Assembly (NCBI GenBank): GCA_031296405.1
Contig: JAVKKH010000003.1
Location: forward strand, 1 to 64,000
Reading direction: 5' to 3'
Length of the DNA stretch: 64,000 nucleotides
From: Candidatus Tepidifontimicrobium thermophilum
Lineage (GTDB): Bacteria; Sysuimicrobiota; Sysuimicrobiia; Sysuimicrobiales; Sysuimicrobiaceae
Part shown: positions 1 to 9,200 of the stretch, piece by piece
Position numbering within the stretch: the first letter of the stretch is position 1
Layout: the number at the start of each line of letters is the position of its first letter
Notes under the pieces: model-generated
Seen by the model: the letters and a program-made list of their open reading frames with translations, nothing else
Database searches by the model: none
What the model was told of the DNA's origin: nothing
Translations under genes and position numbers: made by a program

Positions 1-1
1 C

Positions 2-670
2 CTGCCGGCCTCCTGGGAAGAGTACCTGGAGACGTTGAGCCGGCCCACGCGTAGACGCCTGCTTCAGAAGGCGAGGCGTCTTTTGGAACTGGATGCGCGG
101 GCAGACCGTGCGGACGCCTGCGGCCAAGGGGTCGACGATTTCGCGGCCCTGCACACCAGGCAGTGGGCGCGGCGCGGCCAGAGCGGGGCCTTCGCGAGTC
201 CGGGCACCCTTCGGTTCCACCGTCTCCTGGCGGAAGCCCTGGCCGCGCGGGGCTGGCTCGATCTCTGGTGGCTCAAGGTGGGGGAGACGGTACAGGCGGC
301 GGTGTACGACTTCCGGTTCGGCCGGTCTGTCTACAGCTACCTCTCCGCGGTCAACCCGGACGGCCTCCTCCGTTTGTCGCCCGGACTCGTGCTGACCCTG
401 TGGCGCATCCGGGCCGCCATCGAGGACGGCTACGCCGACTACGACCTCCTGCGCGGTGACGAGCCGTACAAGGAATCCCTAGGCGCGCAGCCTTACCCTA
501 CGTCCACTTACCTGGTCGGCCGCCCCGGACGCTGGCGGGCGTGGTGGTACCTCGCCCTGGCTCCCCTCCGTGACGCCCTGACTCGAAGGGAGGGACGGAC
601 CACGCCTGAGGGCGGGGCGGGTCCAGGTCGTCGCGGGCCAAGGACCGGCCGTCGCTCGGTTGAGCCCTGA
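2..670 (+). CDS. CelD/BcsL-family (FemAB-like, GNAT) acetyltransferase, 5' truncated by window edge
   Basis: This is the C-terminal part of a protein whose frame is open from the first bases of the window, so the true start lies upstream. The visible 222 residues begin LPASWEEYL, then a basic stretch, then the motif YDLLRGDEPYKESLGA. That motif marks the BioF2-like acetyltransferase domain of the CelD/BcsL group, in which two GNAT folds are fused and which is linked to polysaccharide or lipid modification. A basic, low-complexity tail of about 30 residues rich in Gly and Arg follows the domain. The neighbours downstream are tRNA-modification genes and give no clue to its substrate. The family call is fairly safe; the substrate is unknown. 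Confidence 0.75.
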   Translation: MPASWEEYLETLSRPTRRRLLQKARRLLELDARADRADACGQGVDDFAALHTRQWARRGQSGAFASPGTLRFHRLLAEALAARGWLDLWWLKVGETVQAAVYDFRFGRSVYSYLSAVNPDGLLRLSPGLVLTLWRIRAAIEDGYADYDLLRGDEPYKESLGAQPYPTSTYLVGRPGRWRAWWYLALAPLRDALTRREGRTTPEGGAGPGRRGPRTGRRSVEP

Positions 671-688
671 CGGGACGGGGGCTATGAT
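660..688 (+). promoter_or_regulatory. Sigma70 promoter of ttuB, predicted to give a leaderless mRNA
   Basis: A -35 hexamer TTGAGC (660-665) is followed after exactly 17 nt by TATGAT (683-688), a 5/6 match to the -10 consensus. The GTG start of ttuB is at 695, six nt after the -10, which is where transcription would begin. No Shine-Dalgarno sequence fits between them, so the transcript is predicted to be leaderless. The hexamers lie over the stop codon of the upstream acetyltransferase gene. This is by far the best consensus promoter I see in the window. Confidence 0.65.
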
Positions 689-694
689 GGCCCC

Positions 695-889
695 GTGAAG
701 GTCCGGATCCGTCACCAGAGGCGTGAGGTCGAGCTGGCGGGCGTCCGGAGCGTGCGGGAGCTGCTGGATCGCCTGCAGCTGAACCCCGAGACGGTGCTGG
801 TGGTTCGGGGCTCGGAGCTGCTGACCCGGGACGCGCGCCTGGGGGAGGACGACGAGGTGGAGATCCGGCCGGTGGTTTCCGGAGGGTAG
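695..889 (+). CDS. ttuB: TtuB, ThiS/MoaD-type sulfur carrier for tRNA 2-thiolation
   Basis: A 64-residue beta-grasp protein of the ThiS/MoaD/ubiquitin type that ends in Gly-Gly (VVSGG), the tail that is adenylated and then converted to a thiocarboxylate. In Thermus TtuB hands this sulfur to TtuA, which 2-thiolates ribothymidine 54 of tRNA. Its place immediately before ttuA (2 nt between stop and next start) makes TtuB more likely than ThiS or MoaD, since no thiamine or molybdopterin genes are nearby. The start is GTG at 695, directly behind a TATGAT box, so translation is probably leaderless. The activating E1-like enzyme TtuC and the cysteine desulfurase are not in the window. Confidence 0.85.
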   Translation: MKVRIRHQRREVELAGVRSVRELLDRLQLNPETVLVVRGSELLTRDARLGEDDEVEIRPVVSGG

Positions 890-891
890 CG

Positions 892-1875
892 GTGCGCTGC
901 GTGAAGTGCAAGGCCCAGGCCCAGGTGGAGGTGCGCCGGCACCACGCGGCCTTCTGCGGACCCCACTTCCTGGAGTGGTTCGAAGCGCAGGTGGAACGGG
1001 CGGTCCGGCGCGAGCGTATGTTCGGGCCCCAGGATCGGGTGCTGGTGGCGGTCTCCGGCGGCAAGGACAGCCTGGTGCTGTGGGACGTACTCCTGCGCCG
1101 GGGCTACCGCGCCAGCGGCCTGCACCTGAACCTGGGAATCGGGGAGTACTCCCAGCAGAGCCAGGAAAAGTGTGAAGCTTTCGCCCGCCAGCGGGGGGCG
1201 GAGCTCCTGGTGGTGGACATCCCGTCGGAGTACGGCGTGGGCGTGGAGGGGCTGGCGGAGCTGGCCGGCCGGGTGGCGTGCTCGGCGTGCGGGCTCAGCA
1301 AGCGGTACCTGTTCAACCGGGTGGCCCGGGAGCGGGGGTTTGACGTGGTGGCCACGGCCCACAACCTGGACGACGAGGCCGCGGTGCTGCTCGGCAACCT
1401 CATCGCGGGGAACGTGGACGCCCTGGTCCGCCAGTCGCCCGTCCTGGACAGCGGGCACCCGGGGCTGGTGAGGAAGGTCAAGCCCCTGTACCGCATCGCG
1501 GAGCGGGAGACCGCTGCCTACGCGGTGCTGCGGGGGATCGACTACGTCCTGGACGAGTGCCCCAACAGCGTGGGCGCGCGGTCCCTGCTCCTGAAGGAGG
1601 CCCTGAACCTCCTGGAACGGGACGCCCCCGGGACCAAGCAGAGCCTGTACTGGAACTTCCTGGAAAAGCTCCGGCCGCTTCTGCGCGCGGCCTCGGAGCC
1701 TGTGGCGCTGCGCAGCTGCCTGCATTGCGGCCAGCCGACGACCGCGGAGGTGTGCGCGTTCTGTCGGATGACGGAGCGGGTGGCCCACAAGCTGCGCTCC
1801 CGCGTGGTCGCCCCCGCGCAGGCCGGCCGGGAGCCGGTGGGAGCCCGCAGCGGTCCTGGGCCCGACCCCGCATGA
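892..1875 (+). CDS. ttuA: TtuA, tRNA-5-methyluridine(54) 2-sulfurtransferase
   Basis: A 327-residue PP-loop ATPase. It has an N-terminal zinc site (C3, C6, C22, H25), the PP-loop SGGKDS (55-60), the cysteines C130, C133 and C223 at the positions that bind the [4Fe-4S] cluster and do catalysis in Thermus TtuA, and a C-terminal zinc finger (C276, C279, C288, C291). It adenylates C2 of U54/T54 in the T-loop and replaces oxygen by sulfur taken from TtuB thiocarboxylate, giving s2T54, a modification that raises the melting temperature of tRNA. It starts with GTG 2 nt after ttuB and overlaps trmI by ATGA. The last 30 residues are a disordered Pro/Gly/Arg tail. Confidence 0.93.
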   Translation: MRCVKCKAQAQVEVRRHHAAFCGPHFLEWFEAQVERAVRRERMFGPQDRVLVAVSGGKDSLVLWDVLLRRGYRASGLHLNLGIGEYSQQSQEKCEAFARQRGAELLVVDIPSEYGVGVEGLAELAGRVACSACGLSKRYLFNRVARERGFDVVATAHNLDDEAAVLLGNLIAGNVDALVRQSPVLDSGHPGLVRKVKPLYRIAERETAAYAVLRGIDYVLDECPNSVGARSLLLKEALNLLERDAPGTKQSLYWNFLEKLRPLLRAASEPVALRSCLHCGQPTTAEVCAFCRMTERVAHKLRSRVVAPAQAGREPVGARSGPGPDPA

Positions 1876-2699
1876 GGTCCGGCCCCTTCCAGGCCGGGGA
1901 AGTCGTGCTGTTGGTGGACCGCAAGGGCCGGCGGTACCTGCTGCGCCTGCAGCCCGGAAAAGTGCACGACCTGCGGGGCCGGTTAGAACACGACGCGCTT
2001 TTGGGCCAGGAAGAAGGGGTCGTGGTGCGCAACAGCCACGGCGAGGTGTTCCTGGCCCTGCGGCCTACCCTCGCGGAGTACGTGCTGGAGATGCCCCGCC
2101 GCACCACACCCATCTACCCCAAGGACCTCGGCGCTATCCTCGTGGCCGCGGACATCTACCCCGGCGCCCGGGTGGTGGAGGCGGGGACCGGGTCCGGCGC
2201 CCTGACCCTGACCCTGGTGCGCGCGGTGGGGCCCTCGGGACTGGTGTTCAGCTACGAGGTACGGCGGGAGTTCCTGGATACGGCGCTTCGCAACATCGAG
2301 CTCGTTGCGGGACCCGTGGAAAACCTGGTGGCCCGCGTGCACGACGTGTACGAGGGGATTCCGGACGCGCCCGCAGACCGGGTGGTGCTGGACGTGCCGG
2401 AGCCGTGGCGGGTGGTCCCCCACGCGGCGGCGGCGCTGCGCCCCGGCGGGATCTTCGCCGCGTACGTACCCACCGTCCCCCAGGCCCACCAGACCGCGGA
2501 GGCCCTGCGGGCTTCCGGCGCCTTCGCCCTCGTGGAGACCACGGAGACCTTGGTGCGGCCGTGGAACCTCTCGGGGCAGAGCGTGCGACCTGCGCACCGC
2601 ATGGTGGCGCACACCGGCTTCCTCACCACCGCGCGCCGGGTCCAGCCCAGGAGCGGCGAGCGGTTGGCCCCGTTCCCTCCGGCATCGCCGTACGTTTGA
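1872..2699 (+). CDS. trmI: TrmI, tRNA (adenine-58-N1)-methyltransferase
   Basis: A 275-residue SAM-dependent methyltransferase. The N-terminal 60 residues are the small beta domain of TrmI, followed by the SAM-binding loop EAGTGSGAL and the conserved LDVPEPW motif that contacts the adenine. It makes m1A58 in the T-loop. The ATG at 1872 overlaps the TGA of ttuA; longer in-frame starts lie inside ttuA and are unlikely. In Thermus m1A58 promotes the 2-thiolation of position 54 by TtuA, so finding trmI as the third gene of a ttuBA operon makes biochemical sense. Length and motifs are typical for the bacterial homotetrameric enzyme. Confidence 0.93.
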   Translation: MRSGPFQAGEVVLLVDRKGRRYLLRLQPGKVHDLRGRLEHDALLGQEEGVVVRNSHGEVFLALRPTLAEYVLEMPRRTTPIYPKDLGAILVAADIYPGARVVEAGTGSGALTLTLVRAVGPSGLVFSYEVRREFLDTALRNIELVAGPVENLVARVHDVYEGIPDAPADRVVLDVPEPWRVVPHAAAALRPGGIFAAYVPTVPQAHQTAEALRASGAFALVETTETLVRPWNLSGQSVRPAHRMVAHTGFLTTARRVQPRSGERLAPFPPASPYV

Positions 2700-2729
2700 A
2701 CCTGCAGGGCCGTCGGCAGCAGGACCTGG

Positions 2730-2782
2730 GTTCGGGATAGCCGAACCGGAACATTGAACCCGCGCGTGTGTACGTGTAGACA
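2730..2782 (+). promoter_or_regulatory. Catabolic promoter module A (dyad plus -35 and -10) for 2812-12769
   Basis: The 17-bp dyad GTTCGGGATAGCCGAAC (2730-2746) extends to 7-bp perfect arms at 2729-2747. After 7 nt comes TTGAAC (2754-2759) as -35, and after 17 nt TAGACA (2777-2782) as a weak -10. The dyad centre would sit near -51 of the start site, a usual position for an activator. The first gene starts about 23 nt after the predicted start point. The same geometry recurs at seven other promoters in the window. Confidence 0.7.
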
Positions 2783-2811
2783 GGAGGTACGCGCGAGACA
2801 GAGGTGGTGCG

Positions 2812-3651
2812 GTGGCCGAACGGGCGGGTGGCACGCTTCCGACCGCTCGAGTCCGGGCGGAGGCGACCGAGGCCAAGGTGGTGGTGCGCGGCCTCTCGGT
2901 CCGTTACACCTCCTCGAGGGGAACGCTTACCGCGCTGGAGGACATTTCCCTGTCCGTGCAGGCGGGGGAGTTCTGCTGCGTGGTCGGACCCAGCGGGTGC
3001 GGGAAGTCGACCCTCCTGAGGGTGCTGGCGGGGCTGATCCCGTGCGCGGAAGGCGAGGTCCGCATCCGGTCCGATGGACCGCAGAGGCCGCTCACCGCCA
3101 TGGTGTTCCAGGACTACGCCCTGCTCCCCTGGCGGACGGTGTTGGACAACGTGGCGTTCGGGCCCGAAAACCGAGGGGTCCCGAGGGCGGAGCGCTACCG
3201 GCTGGCGCGGGAGATCCTGGCCAAGGTAGGGCTGTCGGGGTTCGAGCACGCTTACCCCCACCAGCTCTCAGGTGGGATGAAGCAGCGGGTGGGGATCGCC
3301 CGGGCTCTGGCCAACGACCCCGAGGTGCTGCTCATGGACGAGCCGCTGGCCGCCCTGGACGCCCAGACCCGCAACCTCATGCAGGAGGAGCTTTTGCGGA
3401 TCTGGGCGGAGTTCGGGAAGACCGTCGTGTACGTCACCCACGCCATCGACGAGGCGGTCCTGCTGGGCGACCGGGTGGTGGTGATGACCGCGCGGCCGGG
3501 CCGGGTGAAGGCCGTCGTACCGGTGGACCTGGAACGCCCGAGGACGCTGGAGCAGAAAGGATCGGCGCACTTCGCCCGGCTGTACAACGAGGTCTGGCAG
3601 CTGCTGCGGGAGGAGGTCTCCGCGGCCTCCCGGGAGGCGGGGGGTGGCTAG
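2812..3651 (+). CDS. ABC transporter ATPase, NrtD/SsuB/TauB type
   Basis: A 279-residue nucleotide-binding subunit with Walker A GPSGCGKST, Q-loop in VFQDYALLPW, signature LSGGMKQR, Walker B VLLMDEP and the switch His in VYVTHAIDEA. The subfamily imports nitrate, sulfonates, taurine, pyrimidine precursors and, in many soil and hot-spring bacteria, aromatic acids. GTG at 2812 was chosen because a GAGGTGG ribosome site lies upstream and the first 25 residues are a non-conserved lead. It is the first gene of an eight-gene operon behind promoter module A and overlaps the next permease gene by 8 bp. It may also energise the ATPase-less permease encoded at 9872. Confidence 0.92.
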   Translation: MAERAGGTLPTARVRAEATEAKVVVRGLSVRYTSSRGTLTALEDISLSVQAGEFCCVVGPSGCGKSTLLRVLAGLIPCAEGEVRIRSDGPQRPLTAMVFQDYALLPWRTVLDNVAFGPENRGVPRAERYRLAREILAKVGLSGFEHAYPHQLSGGMKQRVGIARALANDPEVLLMDEPLAALDAQTRNLMQEELLRIWAEFGKTVVYVTHAIDEAVLLGDRVVVMTARPGRVKAVVPVDLERPRTLEQKGSAHFARLYNEVWQLLREEVSAASREAGGG

Positions 3652-4444
3652 GCAGGGGGGCAAAGCTGCGGCCGGCCGGGCGGCGCATCCGGCGGCGCTG
3701 TCCGTCCTGTCCGTGCTGGCGCTCCTCAGCCTGTGGGAGTGGGCTGCGGGCGGCGGGTGGGTGCGGGAAGCGTTCTTCCCCAGGCCCTCTTCCGTGGTGG
3801 CGCAGTTCGTGGTCCTGGTGCGCGACGGCACCCTCGCCAGTCACCTGAGCGCCACCCTGACCCGCGTGGCGTGGGCCTTTCTGGTGGCGGCGCTGCCCGG
3901 GGTCGCGGTGGGGTTGACGATGGGGGTCTGGCGGGGCGCCCGGGAAGCGCTGGACCCGCTGTTCGCCTTCGTGTACCCGATCCCCAGCGTGCTGTTCCTG
4001 CCGCTCGCTGCGTTTGTGCTGGGGCGGGGAGAGCCCGCGCGGGTTCTTACCTCCGCCGTGACCTCCTTCTTCCTCGTGGCGGCGAACACCCTGACGGGGG
4101 TGCGGCAGCTGGACCGCGGCGTCCTGGAGGCTGCGGTGCACTACGGCGCCACCGGCCACCGCCTGTTCTTCAAGGTGCTGCTGCCCGGTTCGCTGCCGTG
4201 GATCTTCACGGGACTGCGGCTGGGCCTCGGGTTCGCCCTGATCGTGGTGGTGGCGGTGGAGATGGTGGGTGCGGAGCAGGGCCTGGGATCCCTGCTGTGG
4301 CTTTCGTGGCAGACGCTGAAGGTCCGGGACATGTACGTGACGCTGCTGGTGATCGGCTTCCTGGGGCTAGGGGCCACGTACGGTCTCGAGCGGGTGCGGG
4401 AGCGACTGCTGCCCTGGCAGCCGCGGGTGGAGGTGCGGAGGTGA
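3644..4444 (+). CDS. ABC transporter permease, SsuC/TauC type (first of a pair)
   Basis: A 266-residue inner-membrane permease with six predicted helices and the EAA-type loop AAVHYGATGHRLFFKVLLPG that docks on the ATPase. It overlaps the ATPase gene by 8 bp and the next permease by a GTGA. The two consecutive permeases are related but clearly different in sequence, so they may form a heterodimer, whereas most SsuC-type systems use a homodimer. The substrate is not visible from sequence. The catabolic context suggests an aromatic or aryl-2-oxo acid. Confidence 0.9.
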   Translation: MARQGGKAAAGRAAHPAALSVLSVLALLSLWEWAAGGGWVREAFFPRPSSVVAQFVVLVRDGTLASHLSATLTRVAWAFLVAALPGVAVGLTMGVWRGAREALDPLFAFVYPIPSVLFLPLAAFVLGRGEPARVLTSAVTSFFLVAANTLTGVRQLDRGVLEAAVHYGATGHRLFFKVLLPGSLPWIFTGLRLGLGFALIVVVAVEMVGAEQGLGSLLWLSWQTLKVRDMYVTLLVIGFLGLGATYGLERVRERLLPWQPRVEVRR

Positions 4445-5235
4445 CGGGTGCTGCCGCCCGGCAGACCCTCCGGGCGGTCCGGGTGGACGCCCGTTCGCTG
4501 GCCGCCGCGGGGATCCTGGTGGCCGGCTGGGAGTTCCTGCCGCGACGCGGGCTGCTGAACCCCGCGTACTTCCCGCCCGCCAGCCAGGTGGTGGCGGCTC
4601 TCGCGGAGGGCTTGTCCGCCGGCGAGTTGCTGCCGCACGTGGCGGCGACCGTGTCGCGCCTGCTGGTGGCTTTTTTCCTGGCCGCCCTGCCGGGACTGGG
4701 GGTAGGTGTGGCCATGGGCCTTTCGGGCACGGTGCGGCGGGTGGCAGACCCCTACGTGGCCCTGCTGTACCCGATCCCTAAGGTGGCCCTCTTGCCCCTC
4801 ATGCTCATCCTGTTCGGGGTGGGCGAGCGGGCCTTCGTCCTCACCGGTGCTCTCACGGCTTTCTTTCAGATCGTGGTGAACACCATGGACGGCATCCGAC
4901 AGGTGGACCCCACCCTGGTGGAGGTGGGACGGAACTACGGAGCCACGAGATTTCGCCTGTTCTGGAAAGTCGTCCTGCCGGCGGCCCTACCCGGGATCCT
5001 GACCGGTCTGCGCCTGGGTCTCGGGCTCACCTTGGTCACCGTGGTGGCCGTGGAGTTCGCCATCGCCAAGTCGGGGTTGGGCCACGTGGTGTGGGGGTCT
5101 TGGCAGACCCTCACCACCCCGCGCATGTACGCGGCCTTTGTGGCGGTCGGGCTTCTCGGGCTGCTTCTCACCCGGGGCCTCAAGCGGCTGCAGGACCGGC
5201 TGCTGGCGTGGCAGACGTCCGTGGACGTGTGGTGA
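4441..5235 (+). CDS. ABC transporter permease, SsuC/TauC type (second of a pair)
   Basis: A 264-residue permease that starts at the GTG of a GTGA overlap with the preceding permease stop codon. It has six predicted membrane helices and the coupling loop VGRNYGATRFRLFWKVVLPA. A longer in-frame reading exists but lies inside the previous gene. It is likely to pair with the permease at 3644 and with the ATPase at 2812. The periplasmic binding protein gene follows after 25 nt. Confidence 0.9.
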   Translation: MTGAAARQTLRAVRVDARSLAAAGILVAGWEFLPRRGLLNPAYFPPASQVVAALAEGLSAGELLPHVAATVSRLLVAFFLAALPGLGVGVAMGLSGTVRRVADPYVALLYPIPKVALLPLMLILFGVGERAFVLTGALTAFFQIVVNTMDGIRQVDPTLVEVGRNYGATRFRLFWKVVLPAALPGILTGLRLGLGLTLVTVVAVEFAIAKSGLGHVVWGSWQTLTTPRMYAAFVAVGLLGLLLTRGLKRLQDRLLAWQTSVDVW

Positions 5236-5260
5236 GTCCACTGGAAAGGGGGGACGGACA

Positions 5261-6250
5261 GTGCGTCGGTGGGGATGGCTTCTGGCTGTGGCTTTCGCGG
5301 TGGGGGTGGCCAGCGCCGCTCCGGCCCAGCGGGTGCGGCTGCGGATCGGTTACATCCCCGTGGACTCCTTTGCGGCGCTCCTCCTGGCCGCGGACCGCTA
5401 CCTGCCGCAGGAGGGGTTCGAGGTGGAGATGGTGCGGCTGCCCAGCGGGGCGGAGATCCTCTCGCAGGTGGCCATCGGGCAGCTCCAGGTGGGCGGCGGG
5501 GCCATGGGGGCCGCGGCCTTCAACGCGACGGTGGAGAGGCTCCCCGTGCGGTTCGTGGCGTCCCTCCACAACGGCTTCATCGAGGACTACTTCACGGTGC
5601 GCAGGGCCGTGTGGGGGAGCGAAATCAATCGGATTGCGCAGCTCCGGGGGAGGCCCGTGGCCATCAACGCGAGGGGCGTGGTCACGGAATACATGATGGA
5701 CCGGGTCCTCCGTAGCGACGGGATCGCGATCGAGGACGTGGACCTCAAGACCATGCCCTTCCCGGACATGGTGCCCGCGCTGGAGAGCGGCGCCATCTGG
5801 GCCGGCATCGTCTCGGAGCCCTTCCCCACCCTGGCGGAGGACCGCGGGGTCGGAGTGCGGCCCCTCCGCAAACCTCCGGGTGCCCGCCCCATCCCCTTCA
5901 CCTTCGTCTTCTGGAACACCGACTGGGCGGCCCGTAACCCGCAGGCGGCCCAGCGGTTCCTGGTGGCCTACCTTCGCGCCGCCCGGGACCTGGCCATCGG
6001 GGGTGGCTGGCAGCGGGAGGACAACTTGCAGGTGGTGGCCAGGTACACGGGCGCCCGCCTGGAGCTGCTGCGCCGCGCCCGGCCCCACCACCTGGATCCC
6101 AACCTCAACGTGGACACCCGGCAGCTGGAGGAGCAGCAGCGGTTCTACATGAGGCGCGGTTACCTGAAGTACGCGGACCCGCTCCCCCTGGATCGGATCT
6201 TCGACTTCACCTACGTGCGGCAGGCGGTCCGCGAGCTGGGCCGGAGGTGA
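5261..6250 (+). CDS. ABC transporter substrate-binding protein, NMT1/SsuA type
   Basis: A 329-residue exported binding protein. A hydrophobic signal segment at residues 4-17 ends near AAPAQ, a plausible signal-peptidase I site. The body has the NMT1/THI5-like fold with the typical start RLRIGYIPVDSFAALLLAAD and a Gly-rich ligand loop around GGGAMGAAAF. GTG at 5261 follows a GGAAAGGGGGG ribosome site. It completes a transporter with the ATPase and the two permeases upstream. Its ligand is unknown. Confidence 0.9.
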   Translation: MRRWGWLLAVAFAVGVASAAPAQRVRLRIGYIPVDSFAALLLAADRYLPQEGFEVEMVRLPSGAEILSQVAIGQLQVGGGAMGAAAFNATVERLPVRFVASLHNGFIEDYFTVRRAVWGSEINRIAQLRGRPVAINARGVVTEYMMDRVLRSDGIAIEDVDLKTMPFPDMVPALESGAIWAGIVSEPFPTLAEDRGVGVRPLRKPPGARPIPFTFVFWNTDWAARNPQAAQRFLVAYLRAARDLAIGGGWQREDNLQVVARYTGARLELLRRARPHHLDPNLNVDTRQLEEQQRFYMRRGYLKYADPLPLDRIFDFTYVRQAVRELGRR

Positions 6251-6254
6251 GGCC

Positions 6255-9200
6255 GTGAGCGGCGCGCCGCAGCCGGTAGGGCTGGAAGAGCGGTACACCC
6301 TGGAGGAGGGGCGGGTTTACCTGACGGGGGTCCAGGCCCTGGTGCGGCTACCCCTGGACCAGGTCCGTCGCGACCGCCGGGCGGGGCTGCGGACCGGCGT
6401 GTTCATCAGCGGATATCCCGGCTCACCCCTCAGCGGTTACGACCTCGCCCTGCAGCGGGCGCGCCGGCTGCTGGAGGCGTACGGGGTGGTGCACCGCCCT
6501 GCGCCGAACGAGGAGTCCGCGGCCACCGCGCTGATGGGCACGCAGATGCTGGACGAGCACCCGCACAGCCAGTTCGACGGCGTCGTGGGCTTCTGGTACG
6601 GCAAGGGTCCAGGGGTGGACCGCAGTGGCGACGCCCTCAAGCACGGGAACTTCGCGGGCACCAGCCGGTATGGCGCGGTGGTGGTGCTGGCGGGGGAGGA
6701 CCACGAGGGCAAGTCCAGCACCATGCCGTTTCAGGACGACTACGCCTTCGCCGCCCACGGGATCCCGGTGCTGTACCCCTCGTCCGTGGCGGAGTTTCTG
6801 GAGCTGGGCCTGCACGCGGTGGCCCTGTCGCGGTTCAGCGGCTGCTGGGTGGCCCTCAAGCTGGTGGCGGCCCTGTGCGACGGCGGCCAGATCGTGGAGG
6901 TCTCCACAGACCGCCCGTCCGTCGTGCTCCCGGAGGTGGAGGTGGACGGCCGGCCGTTCCGGAAGCGCGCCGACTTCCGGTTCTTCCCCGGGACCAACGT
7001 GGAGACGGAGCGCCACCTGTACCGGGAGCGGCACGAAGCCGTGCGGGCGTACGCGCGGGCGAACGGCCTGGACCGGGTCGTGGTGAACCCGCCGAGGGCG
7101 CGGCTCGGCCTGGTGACTGCAGGCAAGAGCTACGCGGACCTGCGCCAGGCCCTGGAGGACCTGGGGGTCGACGAGGAAGCCCTCTACCGCGCGGGCGTCC
7201 GCCTGCTCAAGCTGGGGCTCATCTACCCCTTGGATCCGGAGGTGGTGCGCGCCTTCGCCAGGGACCTGGAAGAAGTTGTGGTGGTGGAGGAGAAGCGGGG
7301 GTTCGTGGAGGCGCAGGTAAAGGAAGCCCTGTGCGGGCTCCCGGTGCGGGTGGTGGGCAAGACCGACGAGAGCGGACGGCCTCTGTTCCCGGTGTCCGGG
7401 GGGTTGGATCCCGACCTCATCGCGGAGGTGCTCGCACCGCGCCTGCGGCCGTACCTGGGGGAGGACGTGGGCGCGCGCCGTCTGGCGCAGCTCGCGTCGG
7501 TGCGGGCGCGGCAGTACGAGCCCACCCGGAGCCGGGCCCCCAACTACTGCTCGGGCTGCCCCCACAACACGTCCACGGTGTTGCTGCCCGGGCAGGTGGC
7601 CTGGGGCAGCCCGGGGTGTCACTCCTTCGCCTCCCTCATCGAGCAGCCCCACCGGCACGTGGTGGCCATGACCCAGTACGGCGGGGAAGGGCTGCCCTGG
7701 GTGGGCCTGGCGCCCTTCGTGGACCGGCCCCACGTGGTGCAGAACGTGGGCGACGGGTCTTTGTTCCACTCCAGCTACCCGAACATCCGGTTCTGCGCCG
7801 CCGCGGGCGTGAACATCACCTTCAAGGTGCTGTACAACGGGTACGTCGCCAACACCGGAGCGCAGCGGCCCGTCGGGCAGCTCGGCATCCCGGAGCTCAC
7901 CCACATGCTGGAGGCGGACGGGGTGCGGCGGATCGCGGTGGTCACCAGGGACCCCCGCCGGTACCGCGGGGCCAAGCTGGCCCGCATCGCTCGCGTGTAC
8001 CCGCGTCACGCCCACCCGCAGGCCCTCCGGGACCTGGTCTCCGCGGGCGGCACCACGGTGTACTTCTACGACGAGACGTGCGCCAACGAGCGCCGCCGGC
8101 AGCAGAAGCGGGGCAAGCTCCCGCCCCGCACCCGGTGGGTTTGGATCCACCCCGAGGTGTGTGAGGGCTGCGGGGACTGCGGCCAGGCCAGCAACTGCAT
8201 GTCGCTGCAACGGGTGGACACGGAGTTCGGCCCCAAGACGCAAGTGCACCTGTCCAGCTGCAACCAGGACGAGCTGTGCCTGCAGGGCGACTGCCCGTCC
8301 TTCGTCACCCTCGAGGCCCCCAACGGGTTCGCCCGCCCGAAGCCTCCCGAGGTCGGGCCCGAGGAGATCCCGGAGCCGCCCGCCAGGGTCCGGCTGGACA
8401 GCCCCTACCGCATCTACACGCCGGGCGTCGGCGGTACGGGAGTCATCACGGTGAACGCCATCCTGGCCTTCGCCGCGTGGATGGACGGGCTGGAGGCCTT
8501 GACGTACGACCAGACCGGGGCTGCCCAGAAGTGGGGTGCGGTCCTGTCTAGCCTGGTGGTGGCGCCGCGTGGCCGGGCCCTGTGGGCCAGCCGGGTGGGC
8601 GCCGGGCAGGCGGATCTGTACCTGGCCCTGGACCTGATCGGCGCGGCGGCGCCCGGGAACCTGGATCGGTGCGACCCGCAGCGGACGGTGGCGGTGGTGA
8701 ACACCACGGTGCTCCCCACGGGCGAGATGATCCGGGACCCGTCCGCCACGGTCTCCCCGGAGGTGCTGGAACAGGCCGTGGCTCACTACACCCGGGCCGC
8801 GGGCAGCGTGTACGTGGAGGGCCGCCGGCTCGCGGAGGCGCTGTTCGGCGACTACCTGGCCACCAACCTGTTCGTGCTCGGGGTGGCCTACCAGGCGGGC
8901 ACCGTTCCTCTGAAAGCGTCGAGCATCGAGGCCGCCATCCGGATGAACGGCGTGCAGGTGGAGCAGAACCTTCAGGCGTTCCGGTACGGCCGGCTGTGGG
9001 TGCACGACCCGCAGCGGGTGCGGGAGCTGGTGGAGCCGCCGCGGCGGGGCTACGAGGAGGAGCGGGAGCGCTGGCTGCGGAGACTCCGTGGCCCGCAGGC
9101 CCGGGAGTACGCTCGGCTGTTGGATCGTGCGGCGGAGCTGGACGAGGAGTCCCGGCGCCTGCTGGCCGTCCGGGTGGGGGAGCTGGTGGATTACCAGGAC

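Noticed and set aside
2729-2747. The perfect 7-bp dyad after trmI as a transcription terminator
   Set aside because: There is no T-run after it, and the same dyad occurs at other promoters with imperfect arms and a fixed distance to a -35 hexamer, which a terminator would not need.
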